This document shows, in pieces, positions 25,127 to 34,199 of a stretch of 64,000 bases of DNA. Source of the stretch: Zoogloeaceae bacterium (GTDB lineage: Bacteria; Pseudomonadota; Gammaproteobacteria; Burkholderiales; Rhodocyclaceae); the NCBI GenBank assembly GCA_024235675.1, contig JACKLZ010000005.1, forward strand, positions 248,001-312,000, given 5' to 3'. Numbering within the stretch: position 1 is the first letter of the stretch; every line of letters begins with the position of its first letter. Below the pieces are notes generated by a model that made no database searches, was not told the DNA's origin, and worked only from the letters and a program-made list of their open reading frames with translations. The position numbers and the translations under genes are program-made.

Positions 25127-27213
25127 TGAATCCGTTCTCTGCACTGCGCGCGCGCTTCTCGGCATCGGTCAGGGCCAAGTTGCTGGCCTTGGTGCTGGCG
25201 CCTTTGCTGATTGGCGTGCCGGTGCTGCTGACATTGGTGTGGACCTGGGGTAACGACGCCTATGAGCGCTTGCTCACGGCCAAGGTGCAGGCCGATCTGG
25301 TGATTGCCCACGAGTATTTTGATCGGGTGCAGCAAGGTGTCGGCCGCGACCTTCAGGCCCTGGCGGCGTCCAGCCGTCTGGCGGTCGACTTTCCCGGCGG
25401 CACGCCTCAAGCGATGACCGAGCTGCTGGCCAGCATGAGCGTGCGCTACGGCCTGGACTTTCTGCACCTGCTCGACACCCAGGGGCGGCCGGTGGCGTCG
25501 GCGCGGGGGCCGCTGGGCCCGCTGCCCGAGCGCACCGCCCGATCCGCGGTGGCCGCAGCGGTGTCGGGCGCGGCGCACACCACGATCGAGGTGTTCGGAC
25601 CGGCAGAGCTGGAGGCGATTGACCCGGCGCTGCGGCGTCGTGCACATATCAAGCTGGTGCCCACCCCCGCCGCCCGGCCCGATGACCGCAGCAGCGAGGA
25701 GCGTGGCTTGGTGCTCCATGCAGCGGTGCCGATCTACGACATCAACGGCATGATGATCGGCGTGCTCGAAGGTGGCGTGCTGCTCAATGGCAATCTCGGC
25801 ATGGTCGACCGCATCAACGCCATCGTCTATCGCGACGGCTCCTTGCCGCTGGGTAGCCGGGGCACGGCCACCTTGTTTCTCAATGACACCCGCGTGGCCA
25901 CCAATGTGCACCTGTTTGAAGGCGTTCGGGCGCTGGGCACGCGGGTGTCCGATGCAGTGCGCACACAGGTGCTCGACACCGGGCGGGAGTGGCTGGACAC
26001 CGCCTTCGTGGTGAATGATTTCTACGTCTCGGGTTACGAACCTTTTATTGATGGCCGGGGCGAGCGGGTCGGCATGTTGTATGTCGGCTTTCTCGAGACC
26101 CCTTACCGCGAAGCCAAAGAAACGGTGATGGGCGTGCTGTTTGCCATCTTCCTGGCCATTTCAGTGATTGGCAGCCTGGTGTCGCTGCGCTGGGCGCGCA
26201 GCATCTTCCGCCCCATCGAACGCATGAATGCCGTGATTCAACGCGTCGAGCAAGGCGATGCCGCGGCGCGGGTCGGGCCGCTGACCAGCCGCGACGAACT
26301 CGGCCGGCTGGCGCTGGAGTTCGACCACCTGCTCGACACCCTGGCCAGCAAGCGCGAGGAACTGCAGCGCTGGGCCGACGAGCTGGACCGCAAGGTCGCC
26401 GCGCGAACCGCCGAGCTGGCCGAGGCCAACGCCACGTTGCGCAAGGCGCAAGAGCACCTGGTGATGAGCGAAAAGCTGGCCGCGGTGGGCGAACTCACCG
26501 CCGGCGTGGCGCACGAAATCAACAACCCGGTGGCGGTCATCCAGGGCAACCTCGACGTGCTCACCGACATCCTCGGCGCGTCGGCGGCGCCGGTGCGCGA
26601 GGAGATCCGCCTGATCCACCAGCAGACCGACCGCATCCGCCAGATCGTCACCAAGCTGCTTCAGTTTGCCCGGCCAGGCGAGTTTGCCGGCTACACCGAG
26701 CGGGTGAACGTGGCCACGCTGATCGCCGACTCCCTGGTGCTGGCGCGTCATACCTTCGACAAGCGCGGCATCGACGTGCAGCGCCACGATGCCGCCACAC
26801 TGGATGTCGAGATCAACCGCAGCGAGCTGCAGCAGGTGCTGATCAACCTGATCGTCAATGCCGTGCAGGCCATGGGCGAGGGCGGGCAGCTCACGCTGAG
26901 CAGTGAGGACTGGGTCGAGGGCGACATCGGCGTGGGTGTGTGCCTGCGCGTGGCCGATACCGGTATCGGCATTCGCGAAACCGATTTGCAGCACATCTTC
27001 GACCCCTTCTTCACTACCAAAAAAGGCCATGGCACCGGGCTCGGGCTGTCGATCAGCCAGACGCTGGTGCAGCGTTACGGCGGGCGGATCACCGTCGACA
27101 GCCGGCCGGGGCGCGGCACCACCTTCTGCATCTGGCTGCGCAGCACGCCGGAATACGATGAGAGCCCCAATGCACCGGGCTTCCGGGCGCGCTGGTATCG
27201 TCCGGCCGAGTGA
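25126..27213 (+). CDS. Cache/HAMP sensor histidine kinase
   Basis: 695 residues. Transmembrane helix 1 (about 18-40), a periplasmic Cache-like sensor (about 45-330), transmembrane helix 2 (about 335-360), HAMP (SIFRPIERMNAVIQRVEQGD), a coiled coil, then HisKA with phospho-accepting His463 in AGVAHEINNPVAVIQ and an HATPase domain (VNAVQAMGEGG, ADTGIGI, KKGHGTGLGLSIS). ATG 25126 overlaps the regulator stop (TGATG); GTG 25123 is an alternative. The pair sits right before the formate dehydrogenase operon, so the sensed signal may relate to formate or respiration, which is inference. Confidence 0.92.
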   Translation: MNPFSALRARFSASVRAKLLALVLAPLLIGVPVLLTLVWTWGNDAYERLLTAKVQADLVIAHEYFDRVQQGVGRDLQALAASSRLAVDFPGGTPQAMTELLASMSVRYGLDFLHLLDTQGRPVASARGPLGPLPERTARSAVAAAVSGAAHTTIEVFGPAELEAIDPALRRRAHIKLVPTPAARPDDRSSEERGLVLHAAVPIYDINGMMIGVLEGGVLLNGNLGMVDRINAIVYRDGSLPLGSRGTATLFLNDTRVATNVHLFEGVRALGTRVSDAVRTQVLDTGREWLDTAFVVNDFYVSGYEPFIDGRGERVGMLYVGFLETPYREAKETVMGVLFAIFLAISVIGSLVSLRWARSIFRPIERMNAVIQRVEQGDAAARVGPLTSRDELGRLALEFDHLLDTLASKREELQRWADELDRKVAARTAELAEANATLRKAQEHLVMSEKLAAVGELTAGVAHEINNPVAVIQGNLDVLTDILGASAAPVREEIRLIHQQTDRIRQIVTKLLQFARPGEFAGYTERVNVATLIADSLVLARHTFDKRGIDVQRHDAATLDVEINRSELQQVLINLIVNAVQAMGEGGQLTLSSEDWVEGDIGVGVCLRVADTGIGIRETDLQHIFDPFFTTKKGHGTGLGLSISQTLVQRYGGRITVDSRPGRGTTFCIWLRSTPEYDESPNAPGFRARWYRPAE

Positions 27214-27255
27214 GACATTTTGTCCATGGTGTCGGTGGGGTCGGGACAAAATGTA
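27214..27255. promoter_or_regulatory. Two dyads, putative enhancer sites for the NtrC-type regulator
   Basis: GACA-TTT-TGTC at 27214-27224 and GACA-AAA-TGTA at 27245-27255. Together they form an 11-bp perfect inverted repeat (ACATTTTGTCC and its complement). Their centres are 31 bp apart, three helical turns, and lie about 89 and 120 bp upstream of the start expected from the sigma-54 promoter. This is the normal placement of enhancer sites for a sigma-54 activator. Confidence 0.65.
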
Positions 27256-27312
27256 CCACTTGCTGCGTTGCGCTAAATCGCTAAGCCATTCGATTGAAAG
27301 GGTTTTTGCCTT

Positions 27313-27328
27313 TGGCACGGAAACTGCC
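27313..27328 (+). promoter_or_regulatory. Sigma-54 promoter of the formate dehydrogenase operon
   Basis: TGGCACG-GAAA-CTGCC has the invariant GG and GC separated by ten bases, as in the consensus TGGCACG-N4-TTGCA. Only the first T of TTGC and the last base differ. Transcription would start near 27338, giving a leader of about 80 bases to the first gene. An NtrC-type activator is encoded immediately upstream. Confidence 0.85.
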
Positions 27329-27416
27329 TTAAATCTTCTCAAATGACGGCATCACAGCCGGCCTGACACGCACCTAGCGTTATCCGCCGGACTGCATAAC
27401 GCCATAAGGGGACAAG

Positions 27417-29507
27417 GTGAGTTTCAAGACAAGCAAGGGCGCGCCCGCCGCGGCCGACTGCGAGACCGTGTTGTGCCGTTGTCAGGGTCGGGTGGCCGAT
27501 GCGGCAATTGGTGGCGCCGGTACCGACGAGCGGATCGCGATCACCGAGGGCCTGTGCCGCAACGGCGGCGCGGCCAGCCTGCCGGCCTCGGTGCGCCAGA
27601 TCGGCTGCACCCGTGAAGCCCCGCTGATCGAAGCCGCGCTGCCGGCCGATCGCGCGCTGCGTTTCTTCCCCGCCCGTGAATACGCCAGCGGCGGCGTGGC
27701 CGACGCGCCGCGTCTGGCCGCGCTGATCGCCATGGCCCGCCTGCCCGAGCCGCCGCCGGTCGACTCAGTCGCCTACACCAGCGCCGGCCGGCTCGCCATT
27801 GTCGGCAACGGCCCGCTCGCCATGAATTGGGCGCAACGCCTGCATGGCAAGGCCGACGGCCAGTTGCAGGTCACCGTGTTTGCCGATGACGAGCAGCCCC
27901 TGCCTGCCGCCAGCCCGCGCCGGGTGCCGGTGCATCGCGCACGCAAGATCAGCGTCGAAGGCTGGCTGGGCGAGTTCCAGATTGGCTGGACGCCGGGCAA
28001 CGCGGTCGATGCGTCGGTCTGCACCGGTTGCGGCGCCTGTCTCACCGCTTGCAGCTCCGACGCCATCGTGCGCGACGGTGTGGCCGCCTATGTCGATGCC
28101 GCGCGCTGCAACGACAAGCGCCGCTGCATCGAGGTCTGCGAGGTCGGTGCCATCGACTTCAGCTTCACGCCGCGCACCGCCAACTTCGACTTGGTGCTCG
28201 ACCTGTCCGACGCCCCGCGCCTGGCCATGCCGCATCTGCCGCAGGGCTATTTCGCGCCCGGCAGCGACGCGCTGGCCCAGGCCGACGCCGCGCTGGCATT
28301 GACCGAGATGGTCGGCGAGTTCGACAAGCCGCGTTTCTTCGAGTACGACCGCGCCAAGTGCGCCCATTCGCGCAACCGCATCGACGCCTGTTCGCGCTGC
28401 ATCGACAGCTGTTCCACCTCAGCCATCCGCGCCGACGGCAACGGCGTGTTCGTCGAGCCGCACCTGTGCATGGGCTGTGGCGCCTGCGCCAGCGTCTGCC
28501 CGAGCGGTGCGATGCGTTACAACTACCCCTCGGTGGTCGAGATCGGTCAGCAGATTCGCGCTGCGCTGGCGGCGTGGTCGCAGGCCGGGGGCGCCGCGCC
28601 GACCCTGCTCTTGCATGGCCGCGATCAAGCCAGCGCGCTCAAGGCCTGGACCGAAACCGAATCGCTCGCTGCCTCCGTGCTGCCGCTGGCGGTGCATGAC
28701 GCTGCCAGCGTCGGCCCCGATCTGCTGCTCTACGCGCTGTGCGCCGGCGCCGGTCGCGTGGTGATCTGGCAGGGTGCCGACGCCCCCGCCACCTACCAGG
28801 CCTCGGCCGGGCGCGCCGTGCGCTTTGCCGACGCCGTGGGGGCCGGGCTGGGCCTGACCGATTCCGGCGACCGCTTTGCCGCCGTGGCCGCCGAGGCCGA
28901 CGCTCTGATGGCCGCGCTGAGCGCCACCGCGCCGGCCATTGGTGCCCCGGCCCGCTTCCATCCGCAGCTCGACAAGCGCGCCACGCTCGAGCTGTGTTTC
29001 GCCCATCTGGCCACGCTGGCCGCACCCGAGGCGCTCGTCGAGCCACTCCCCGTGCCGGCCGGCAGCGCCTACGGCACGGTCGCCGTGGACGGCGACAAAT
29101 GCACGCTGTGCCTGTCTTGCGCCAGCGCCTGTCCGGCGCAGGCCTTGATGGACGACACCGAAGCGCCGCGTCTGCGCATCCGCGAAGCCAGCTGTGTGCA
29201 GTGCGGCTTGTGCGTCGCCACCTGTCCGGAAGACGCGATCACCCTGGTGCCGCGCCTGAACCTGAGCGCCGCAGCCAAGCAACCCGTCGTGCTGCACGAA
29301 GACACGCCCTGTACCTGTCTGCGCTGTGGCAAGGCCTTTGGTTCCAGCGCCACCGTACGCACCCTGATGGACCGCCTCATCGGCAACCCCCACTTCGCCG
29401 CCCCCGAGCAGCGTCGCCGTCTGCAGATGTGTGGCGACTGCCGCGTCATCGACATGATGTCGCCGTCCGGCGGTCAGCGCGAAACCACGATTCAGGATCT
29501 GTCATGA
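27417..29507 (+). CDS. Multi-cluster ferredoxin-like protein heading the formate dehydrogenase operon
   Basis: 696 residues starting with GTG, preceded by AAGGGG. There are several 4Fe-4S motifs: CTGCGACLTAC (about 202-212), CNDKRRCIEVC, CSRCIDSC with an extra upstream Cys, CMGCGACASVCP (about 357), CTLCLSCASACP (about 562) and CVQCGLCVATCP (about 597). A CTCLRCG...CGDC module near the C-terminus could hold another metal. There is no signal peptide, so it is cytoplasmic. It probably carries electrons to or from the enzyme or its maturation, but no exact role is known. It overlaps the chaperone gene by 4 bp. Confidence 0.85.
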   Translation: MSFKTSKGAPAAADCETVLCRCQGRVADAAIGGAGTDERIAITEGLCRNGGAASLPASVRQIGCTREAPLIEAALPADRALRFFPAREYASGGVADAPRLAALIAMARLPEPPPVDSVAYTSAGRLAIVGNGPLAMNWAQRLHGKADGQLQVTVFADDEQPLPAASPRRVPVHRARKISVEGWLGEFQIGWTPGNAVDASVCTGCGACLTACSSDAIVRDGVAAYVDAARCNDKRRCIEVCEVGAIDFSFTPRTANFDLVLDLSDAPRLAMPHLPQGYFAPGSDALAQADAALALTEMVGEFDKPRFFEYDRAKCAHSRNRIDACSRCIDSCSTSAIRADGNGVFVEPHLCMGCGACASVCPSGAMRYNYPSVVEIGQQIRAALAAWSQAGGAAPTLLLHGRDQASALKAWTETESLAASVLPLAVHDAASVGPDLLLYALCAGAGRVVIWQGADAPATYQASAGRAVRFADAVGAGLGLTDSGDRFAAVAAEADALMAALSATAPAIGAPARFHPQLDKRATLELCFAHLATLAAPEALVEPLPVPAGSAYGTVAVDGDKCTLCLSCASACPAQALMDDTEAPRLRIREASCVQCGLCVATCPEDAITLVPRLNLSAAAKQPVVLHEDTPCTCLRCGKAFGSSATVRTLMDRLIGNPHFAAPEQRRRLQMCGDCRVIDMMSPSGGQRETTIQDLS

Positions 29508-30130
29508 GCGCTGCTGCCTTGCTTGCCGAACCGCCCGAGCTGTCGCCCGAAGACGCCGACCGCGCCGGGTTCTATGGCGTGCTGGCCAATTTGATGGCGG
29601 CGCCGCCCAGCGATGCCTTGTTGGCTGCGCTGGCCGGTGCGGATCGCTTGCAGGCCGACCCCGCCGTGCCCGAAGGCGAGGCGCTGGCCACTGCCTGGGC
29701 GCAGCTATGCGATGCCGCCGGCCAGTGCGAGGGCGAGCGGGTGCGCAGCGAGTGGAATGCCTTGTTCTGTGGCACCGGCCGACCGCTGGTGCTGCCCTAC
29801 GCGTCGTTTTACGAAACCGGTTTTCTGATGGAAAAGCCGCTGGCCCGTGTGCGCGATGATCTGGCCGCGCTTGGCCTGGCCCGCGAGGCCGGTTGCGGTG
29901 AGCCCGAAGACCACCTGGCCGCGCTGTGCGATGCCATGCGCGCGCTGATCAGCGAAGGCCGCGGTATCGATGTGCAGAACCCGTTTTTCAAACGCCACCT
30001 TCAGCCGTGGATCGGTCCTTGCTGTACCGACCTGATGGCGGCAACCGACGCGCAGTTCTACCGCGCGGTCGGTGCATTTACCGCAGCGTTCTTCGCCGTC
30101 GAGGCGCGGGCGCTGAGTTTCGAGACCTGA
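29504..30130 (+). CDS. TorD/DmsD-family molybdoenzyme chaperone
   Basis: 208 residues, all helical in character, with the family pattern EWNALFCGTGRPLVLPYASFYETGFLMEKPLARVRDDLAALGL and PEDHLAALCDAMRALI. The end PFFKRHLQPWIGPCCTDL is also typical. TorD-like proteins bind Tat signal peptides and hold the apo-molybdoenzyme until the cofactor is inserted. The ATG overlaps the stop of the preceding gene (ATGA). Its client is most likely the Tat-exported catalytic subunit encoded next. Confidence 0.9.
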   Translation: MSAAALLAEPPELSPEDADRAGFYGVLANLMAAPPSDALLAALAGADRLQADPAVPEGEALATAWAQLCDAAGQCEGERVRSEWNALFCGTGRPLVLPYASFYETGFLMEKPLARVRDDLAALGLAREAGCGEPEDHLAALCDAMRALISEGRGIDVQNPFFKRHLQPWIGPCCTDLMAATDAQFYRAVGAFTAAFFAVEARALSFET

Positions 30131-30176
30131 ACCAAGAGCCATGCGCGCGCCAAGCGCCAATCGGGGAGATATCAAG

Positions 30177-30413
30177 ATGAGTGAGACACGCGAAACGCCC
30201 ACCCGCGAACCGGAGAGCGCGCCATCGAGCTTTGGCCGCCGGAGCTTTCTGTTTGCCGCGGCTGGCACCGGCGCGGCCGGTGTGGCTGTGGTCACTGGCA
30301 TGGGCAAGAGCACGCCTGCACCGGTCGAAGCGCTCAGCGAACCCGATGGCGCCGCCTCGGGCTACCGCGAGACGGCGCATGTGACCCGTTATTACCGCTC
30401 CACCCGTCTGTAA
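30177..30413 (+). CDS. Small Tat-signal protein of the formate dehydrogenase region
   Basis: 78 residues. A twin-arginine motif (GRRSFLFAAAG, residues about 18-28) is followed by a hydrophobic stretch and a short tail ending YYRSTRL. This matches the family described as the formate dehydrogenase region TAT target. ATG 30177 has GGGGAG nine bases upstream; an upstream in-frame ATG at 30141 lacks this. The protein may be a small accessory subunit. Function is unknown. Confidence 0.85.
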   Translation: MSETRETPTREPESAPSSFGRRSFLFAAAGTGAAGVAVVTGMGKSTPAPVEALSEPDGAASGYRETAHVTRYYRSTRL

Positions 30414-30424
30414 GGGAGACGACC

Positions 30425-33325
30425 ATGCTGGTTAAAAAATCCAATCGGGCCGCAACGCCCGCAGGCAGCGGTCTGAATGAAGCGCTCAGCGGTCGTGCCA
30501 CGCCGAAGCGTCTCGACCGACGCAGCTTTCTCAAGCGTTCCGGCCTCACGGCGGGGGCCGGTGCCATCGGCGCCAGTCTGCCCTTCGCCATGGTCAAGCC
30601 TGCCGAGGCCGCCAAGTCGGCCGGCGCGGGCGAGATCGAGGTCAAGCGCACCGTCTGTACCCACTGTTCGGTCGGCTGTGCCATCGATGCCGAAGTGAAG
30701 AACGGCGTGTGGGTCGGCCAGGAGCCGGTCTTCGACAGCCCGATCAACCTCGGCGCGCACTGCGCCAAGGGCGCCTCGGTGCGTGAGCACGGCCATGGTG
30801 AGCACCGCCTGCGCACGCCGATGAAGCTGTCGGGCGGCAAGTGGGTGCGCATGAGCTGGGAAGACGCGATCACCGAGGTGGGCGACAAGCTGCTGGCGAT
30901 CCGCGAAAAGCACGGCGCCGACGCGACCCACTGGATCGGCTCGTCCAAGCACTCCAACGAGCAGAGCTATCTGTTCCGCAAGTTCGTCAGCATGTTTGGC
31001 ACCAACAACATGGATCACCAGGCGCGCGTCTGCCACTCCACCACGGTGGCGGGGGTGGCGAACACCTGGGGCTATGGTGCGATGACCAACTCCTATAACG
31101 ACATGCAGAATTCGAAGGCGATCTTCTTCATCGGCTCCAACGCCGCCGAAGCGCACCCGGTGTCGATGCTGCACATCCTGCATGCCAAGGAAGGCGGCAC
31201 CAAGGTGATCGTGGCCGACCCGCGCTACACGCGTACGGCGGCCAAATCGGACCAGTATGTGCGGCTGCGTTCGGGCTCGGACATTGCGCTGATCTACGGT
31301 GTCATGCGGCATATTTTCGAGAACGGCTGGGAAGACACCAAGTACATCGAAGACCGGGTGTACGGCATGGACCAGATCCGCGCCGAGGCCATGGAATGGA
31401 CCGCCGACAAGGTATTGGACGCGACCGGCGTGCCTGATGCCGAGGTGCGTCAGATTGCCGAGACCATGGCCATGAACCGCCCCTCGACGGTGGTGTGGTG
31501 CATGGGCCAGACCCAGCACACGGTCGGCAACGCCATTACCCGCATGATGTGCGTGCTGCAACTGATTCTGGGCAACGTCGGTGTTGCCGGTGGCGGCACC
31601 AACATCTTCCGTGGTCACGACAACGTGCAAGGCGCCACCGACGTCGGCCCCAACCCCGATTCGCTGCCCGGCTACTACGGCATCGCCACCGGCTCCTGGA
31701 AGCACTGGGCCGCGGTGTGGGGTGTCGACTACGAGTGGCTCAAGGGGCGTTTCGTCAGCCAGGCGATGATGGAGAAGCCGGGCATCACGGTGTCGCGCTG
31801 GATCGACGGCGTGACCGAAAACCCCGAGCTGATCGATCAGGCCACCAATATCAAGGCCCAGGTGTTCTGGGGCATGGCGCCCAACTCGCAGAGTCGTGGC
31901 AAGGACATGCTCGAAGCCATGAAGGCACTCGAGATGCTGGTGGTGGTCGACCCCTACCCCTCGGCCACGGCGGCCATGGCCGCCTCGGTGCGTACCGATG
32001 GTGTGTACCTGCTGCCGGCGGCGACACAGTTCGAGACGGTCGGTTCGGTGACTGCCTCCAACCGCTCGCTGCAGTGGCGCGAGAAGGTGATCGAGCCGTT
32101 GTTCGAGTCCAAGCCCGACCACACCATCATGTACGCCTTCGCCAAGAAGTTCGGCTTCGCGGACGAGTTCTGCAAGAACATCAAGATCGCCAAGGACGCC
32201 AAGGGCTGGGACGAGCCGGACGTTGAGGACACCCTGCGCGAGATCAACCTCGGCACCTGGACCATCGGTTACAGCGGCCAGTCGCCCGAGCGGCTCAAGC
32301 TGCACATGGCGAACATGAGCACTTTCAACCCGCGCACGCTCAAGGCCGAAGGCGGCCCCTGCGATGGCGACTACTTCGGCCTGCCGTGGCCGTGCTGGGG
32401 CAACCCCGAGCTCAAGCACCCGGGCTCGCCCAACCTCTACGACACCACCCGCCACGTAATGAACGGCGGCGGCAACTTCCGCGCGCGTTTCGGCGTGGAA
32501 AAAGACGGCGTGTCCCTGCTCGCGGGCGACGGTTCCTCCTCGCTCGATGCCGACCTGAAGATGGGCTACCCCGAGTTCGACCATGTGCTGATGAAGAAGC
32601 TCGGCTGGTGGGACGAACTCACCGAGGCAGAAAAAACCGCCGCCGAAGGCAAGAACTGGAAGACCGACCTCTCTGGCGGCATGATCCGCGTGATCATGAA
32701 GAACCACGGCTGCATGCCCTACGGCAACGCCAAGGCACGTGCGGTGGTATGGAACTTCCCTGATGCGGTGCCCAAGCATCGGGAGCCGCTGTATTCGACC
32801 CGCCCGGATCTGGTTGACAAGTATCCGACCCACGAAGACAAGAAGCTGCACTGGCGCCTGCCCACGCTGTTCAAGTCAGTGCAGGACAAGTACCACGACG
32901 TGGGCAAGGACTTCCCGCTGATCATGACCTCCGGCCGACTGGTCGAGTACGAGGGCGGTGGCGAAGAGACCCGCTCCAACCCCTGGCTGGCCGAGTTGCA
33001 GCAAGACATGTTTGTCGAGCTCAACCCGCGTGCCGCGGCCGACCGTGGCATCGTCGATCAGGACTGGGTGTGGGTGAAGTCGCCGACCGGCGCACAGCTC
33101 AAGGTGCGTGCGCTGGTGACGCCGCGGGTCGGCCCGGACACGGTGTTCCTGCCCTTCCACTTCTCCGGTCGCTGGATGGGCGAGGACATGCTCAAGTACT
33201 ACCCGGAGGGCGCGGCGCCGATCGTGCGTGGCGAGGCGGTCAACACCGCCACCACCTACGGTTACGACGTGGTGACGATGATGCAAGAGACCAAGAGCAC
33301 GGTGTGCCAGGTCATGAAGGCCTAA
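30425..33325 (+). CDS. Formate dehydrogenase catalytic (molybdopterin) subunit, Cys type
   Basis: 966 residues. Tat signal with Arg32-Arg33 (DRRSFLKRSG), so it acts in the periplasm. The 4Fe-4S ligands are Cys78, Cys81, Cys85 and Cys113. The active-site metal ligand is Cys203 followed by His204 (QARVCHSTTVAG), the position of selenocysteine in E. coli enzymes, and this form uses cysteine. The C-terminal molydopterin-dinucleotide domain starts near residue 830. It oxidises formate to CO2 and passes electrons to the Fe-S subunit encoded next, then via the cytochrome b subunit to quinone. Confidence 0.94.
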   Translation: MLVKKSNRAATPAGSGLNEALSGRATPKRLDRRSFLKRSGLTAGAGAIGASLPFAMVKPAEAAKSAGAGEIEVKRTVCTHCSVGCAIDAEVKNGVWVGQEPVFDSPINLGAHCAKGASVREHGHGEHRLRTPMKLSGGKWVRMSWEDAITEVGDKLLAIREKHGADATHWIGSSKHSNEQSYLFRKFVSMFGTNNMDHQARVCHSTTVAGVANTWGYGAMTNSYNDMQNSKAIFFIGSNAAEAHPVSMLHILHAKEGGTKVIVADPRYTRTAAKSDQYVRLRSGSDIALIYGVMRHIFENGWEDTKYIEDRVYGMDQIRAEAMEWTADKVLDATGVPDAEVRQIAETMAMNRPSTVVWCMGQTQHTVGNAITRMMCVLQLILGNVGVAGGGTNIFRGHDNVQGATDVGPNPDSLPGYYGIATGSWKHWAAVWGVDYEWLKGRFVSQAMMEKPGITVSRWIDGVTENPELIDQATNIKAQVFWGMAPNSQSRGKDMLEAMKALEMLVVVDPYPSATAAMAASVRTDGVYLLPAATQFETVGSVTASNRSLQWREKVIEPLFESKPDHTIMYAFAKKFGFADEFCKNIKIAKDAKGWDEPDVEDTLREINLGTWTIGYSGQSPERLKLHMANMSTFNPRTLKAEGGPCDGDYFGLPWPCWGNPELKHPGSPNLYDTTRHVMNGGGNFRARFGVEKDGVSLLAGDGSSSLDADLKMGYPEFDHVLMKKLGWWDELTEAEKTAAEGKNWKTDLSGGMIRVIMKNHGCMPYGNAKARAVVWNFPDAVPKHREPLYSTRPDLVDKYPTHEDKKLHWRLPTLFKSVQDKYHDVGKDFPLIMTSGRLVEYEGGGEETRSNPWLAELQQDMFVELNPRAAADRGIVDQDWVWVKSPTGAQLKVRALVTPRVGPDTVFLPFHFSGRWMGEDMLKYYPEGAAPIVRGEAVNTATTYGYDVVTMMQETKSTVCQVMKA

Positions 33326-33338
33326 AGGGGAGACGAAC

Positions 33339-33968
33339 ATGGCACGAATGAAATTCCTGTGCGACACCGAGCGCTGCATCGAATGCAACGGCTGCGTGAC
33401 CGCCTGTAAAAACGAGCACGAAGTCCCCTGGGGCATCCAGCGGCGCCGCGTGGTGACGATCAATGACGGGGTGGTCGGCCAGGAGAAATCCATGTCGGTC
33501 GCCTGCATGCACTGCTCCGACGCGCCGTGCATGGCGGTGTGCCCGGTCGATGTGTTCTACCGCACCGAAGACGGCGTGGTGCTGCACGACAAGGACGCCT
33601 GTATCGGCTGCGGCTACTGCTTCTACGCCTGCCCCTTCGGCGCGCCGCAGTTCCCGCAGACCGGCACCTTTGGCCAGCGCGGCAAGATGGACAAATGCAC
33701 CTTCTGCGCCGGTGGCCCCGAAGCCGACGGCTCGGACGCCGAGTTCGAGAAGTACGGCAAGAACCGCCTCGCCGAAGGCAAGCTGCCGATGTGCGCCGAG
33801 ATGTGCTCGACCAAGGCGCTGCTCGGTGGCGACGGCACGGCGCTGGCCGACATCTTCCGCGAGCGGGTGGTCCGCCGCGGTGGCAGCGGTGCCGAGATGA
33901 TTGGCTGGAACACAGCCTACGGTAGCGGCGAACAGAAGCGTGAGCGGACCCGCGGAGGTGACAAATGA
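33339..33968 (+). CDS. Formate dehydrogenase iron-sulfur subunit
   Basis: 209 residues with four 4Fe-4S motifs: CIECNGCVTAC (about 13-23), CMHCSDAPCMAVCP (about 54-67), CIGCGYCFYACP (about 88-99) and CTFC...CAEMC (about 118-150). This is the electron-wire subunit between the catalytic subunit and cytochrome b. It has no signal peptide and presumably leaves the cell with the Tat-exported catalytic subunit. GGGGAG precedes the ATG. The 3' end overlaps the small lipoprotein gene by 4 bp. Confidence 0.93.
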   Translation: MARMKFLCDTERCIECNGCVTACKNEHEVPWGIQRRRVVTINDGVVGQEKSMSVACMHCSDAPCMAVCPVDVFYRTEDGVVLHDKDACIGCGYCFYACPFGAPQFPQTGTFGQRGKMDKCTFCAGGPEADGSDAEFEKYGKNRLAEGKLPMCAEMCSTKALLGGDGTALADIFRERVVRRGGSGAEMIGWNTAYGSGEQKRERTRGGDK

Positions 33969-34189
33969 ACACCATGAAAACCGTGCTCCTGATCGGCGCC
34001 GCGATGGCTCTGGCTGCCTGCAGCGAAGTGCCGCAGGTGACCCACTACGAGGCTGGCAGCTACTCCGGCAAGCCCGACACCCGTCCCTGGGAGTCAGCGA
34101 CCTATGGCGGCGACAAGGCCCTGTGGGAGAGCGATATGCGCGCCCGCGCCCGCAAGCAGACCGAAATCGGCCGCATGCCCCCGGGCTGA
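33965..34189 (+). CDS. Small lipoprotein in the formate dehydrogenase operon
   Basis: 74 residues with a lipoprotein signal (LLIGAAMALAAC, lipid-modified Cys near residue 19) and a short hydrophilic tail rich in Tyr, Gly and Arg. It lies between the Fe-S and cytochrome b genes and overlaps the former as ATGA, so it is likely co-translated. I do not recognise a named family. It may be an accessory subunit of the periplasmic enzyme. Confidence 0.75.
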   Translation: MNTMKTVLLIGAAMALAACSEVPQVTHYEAGSYSGKPDTRPWESATYGGDKALWESDMRARARKQTEIGRMPPG

Positions 34190-34199
34190 GGAGGACACC

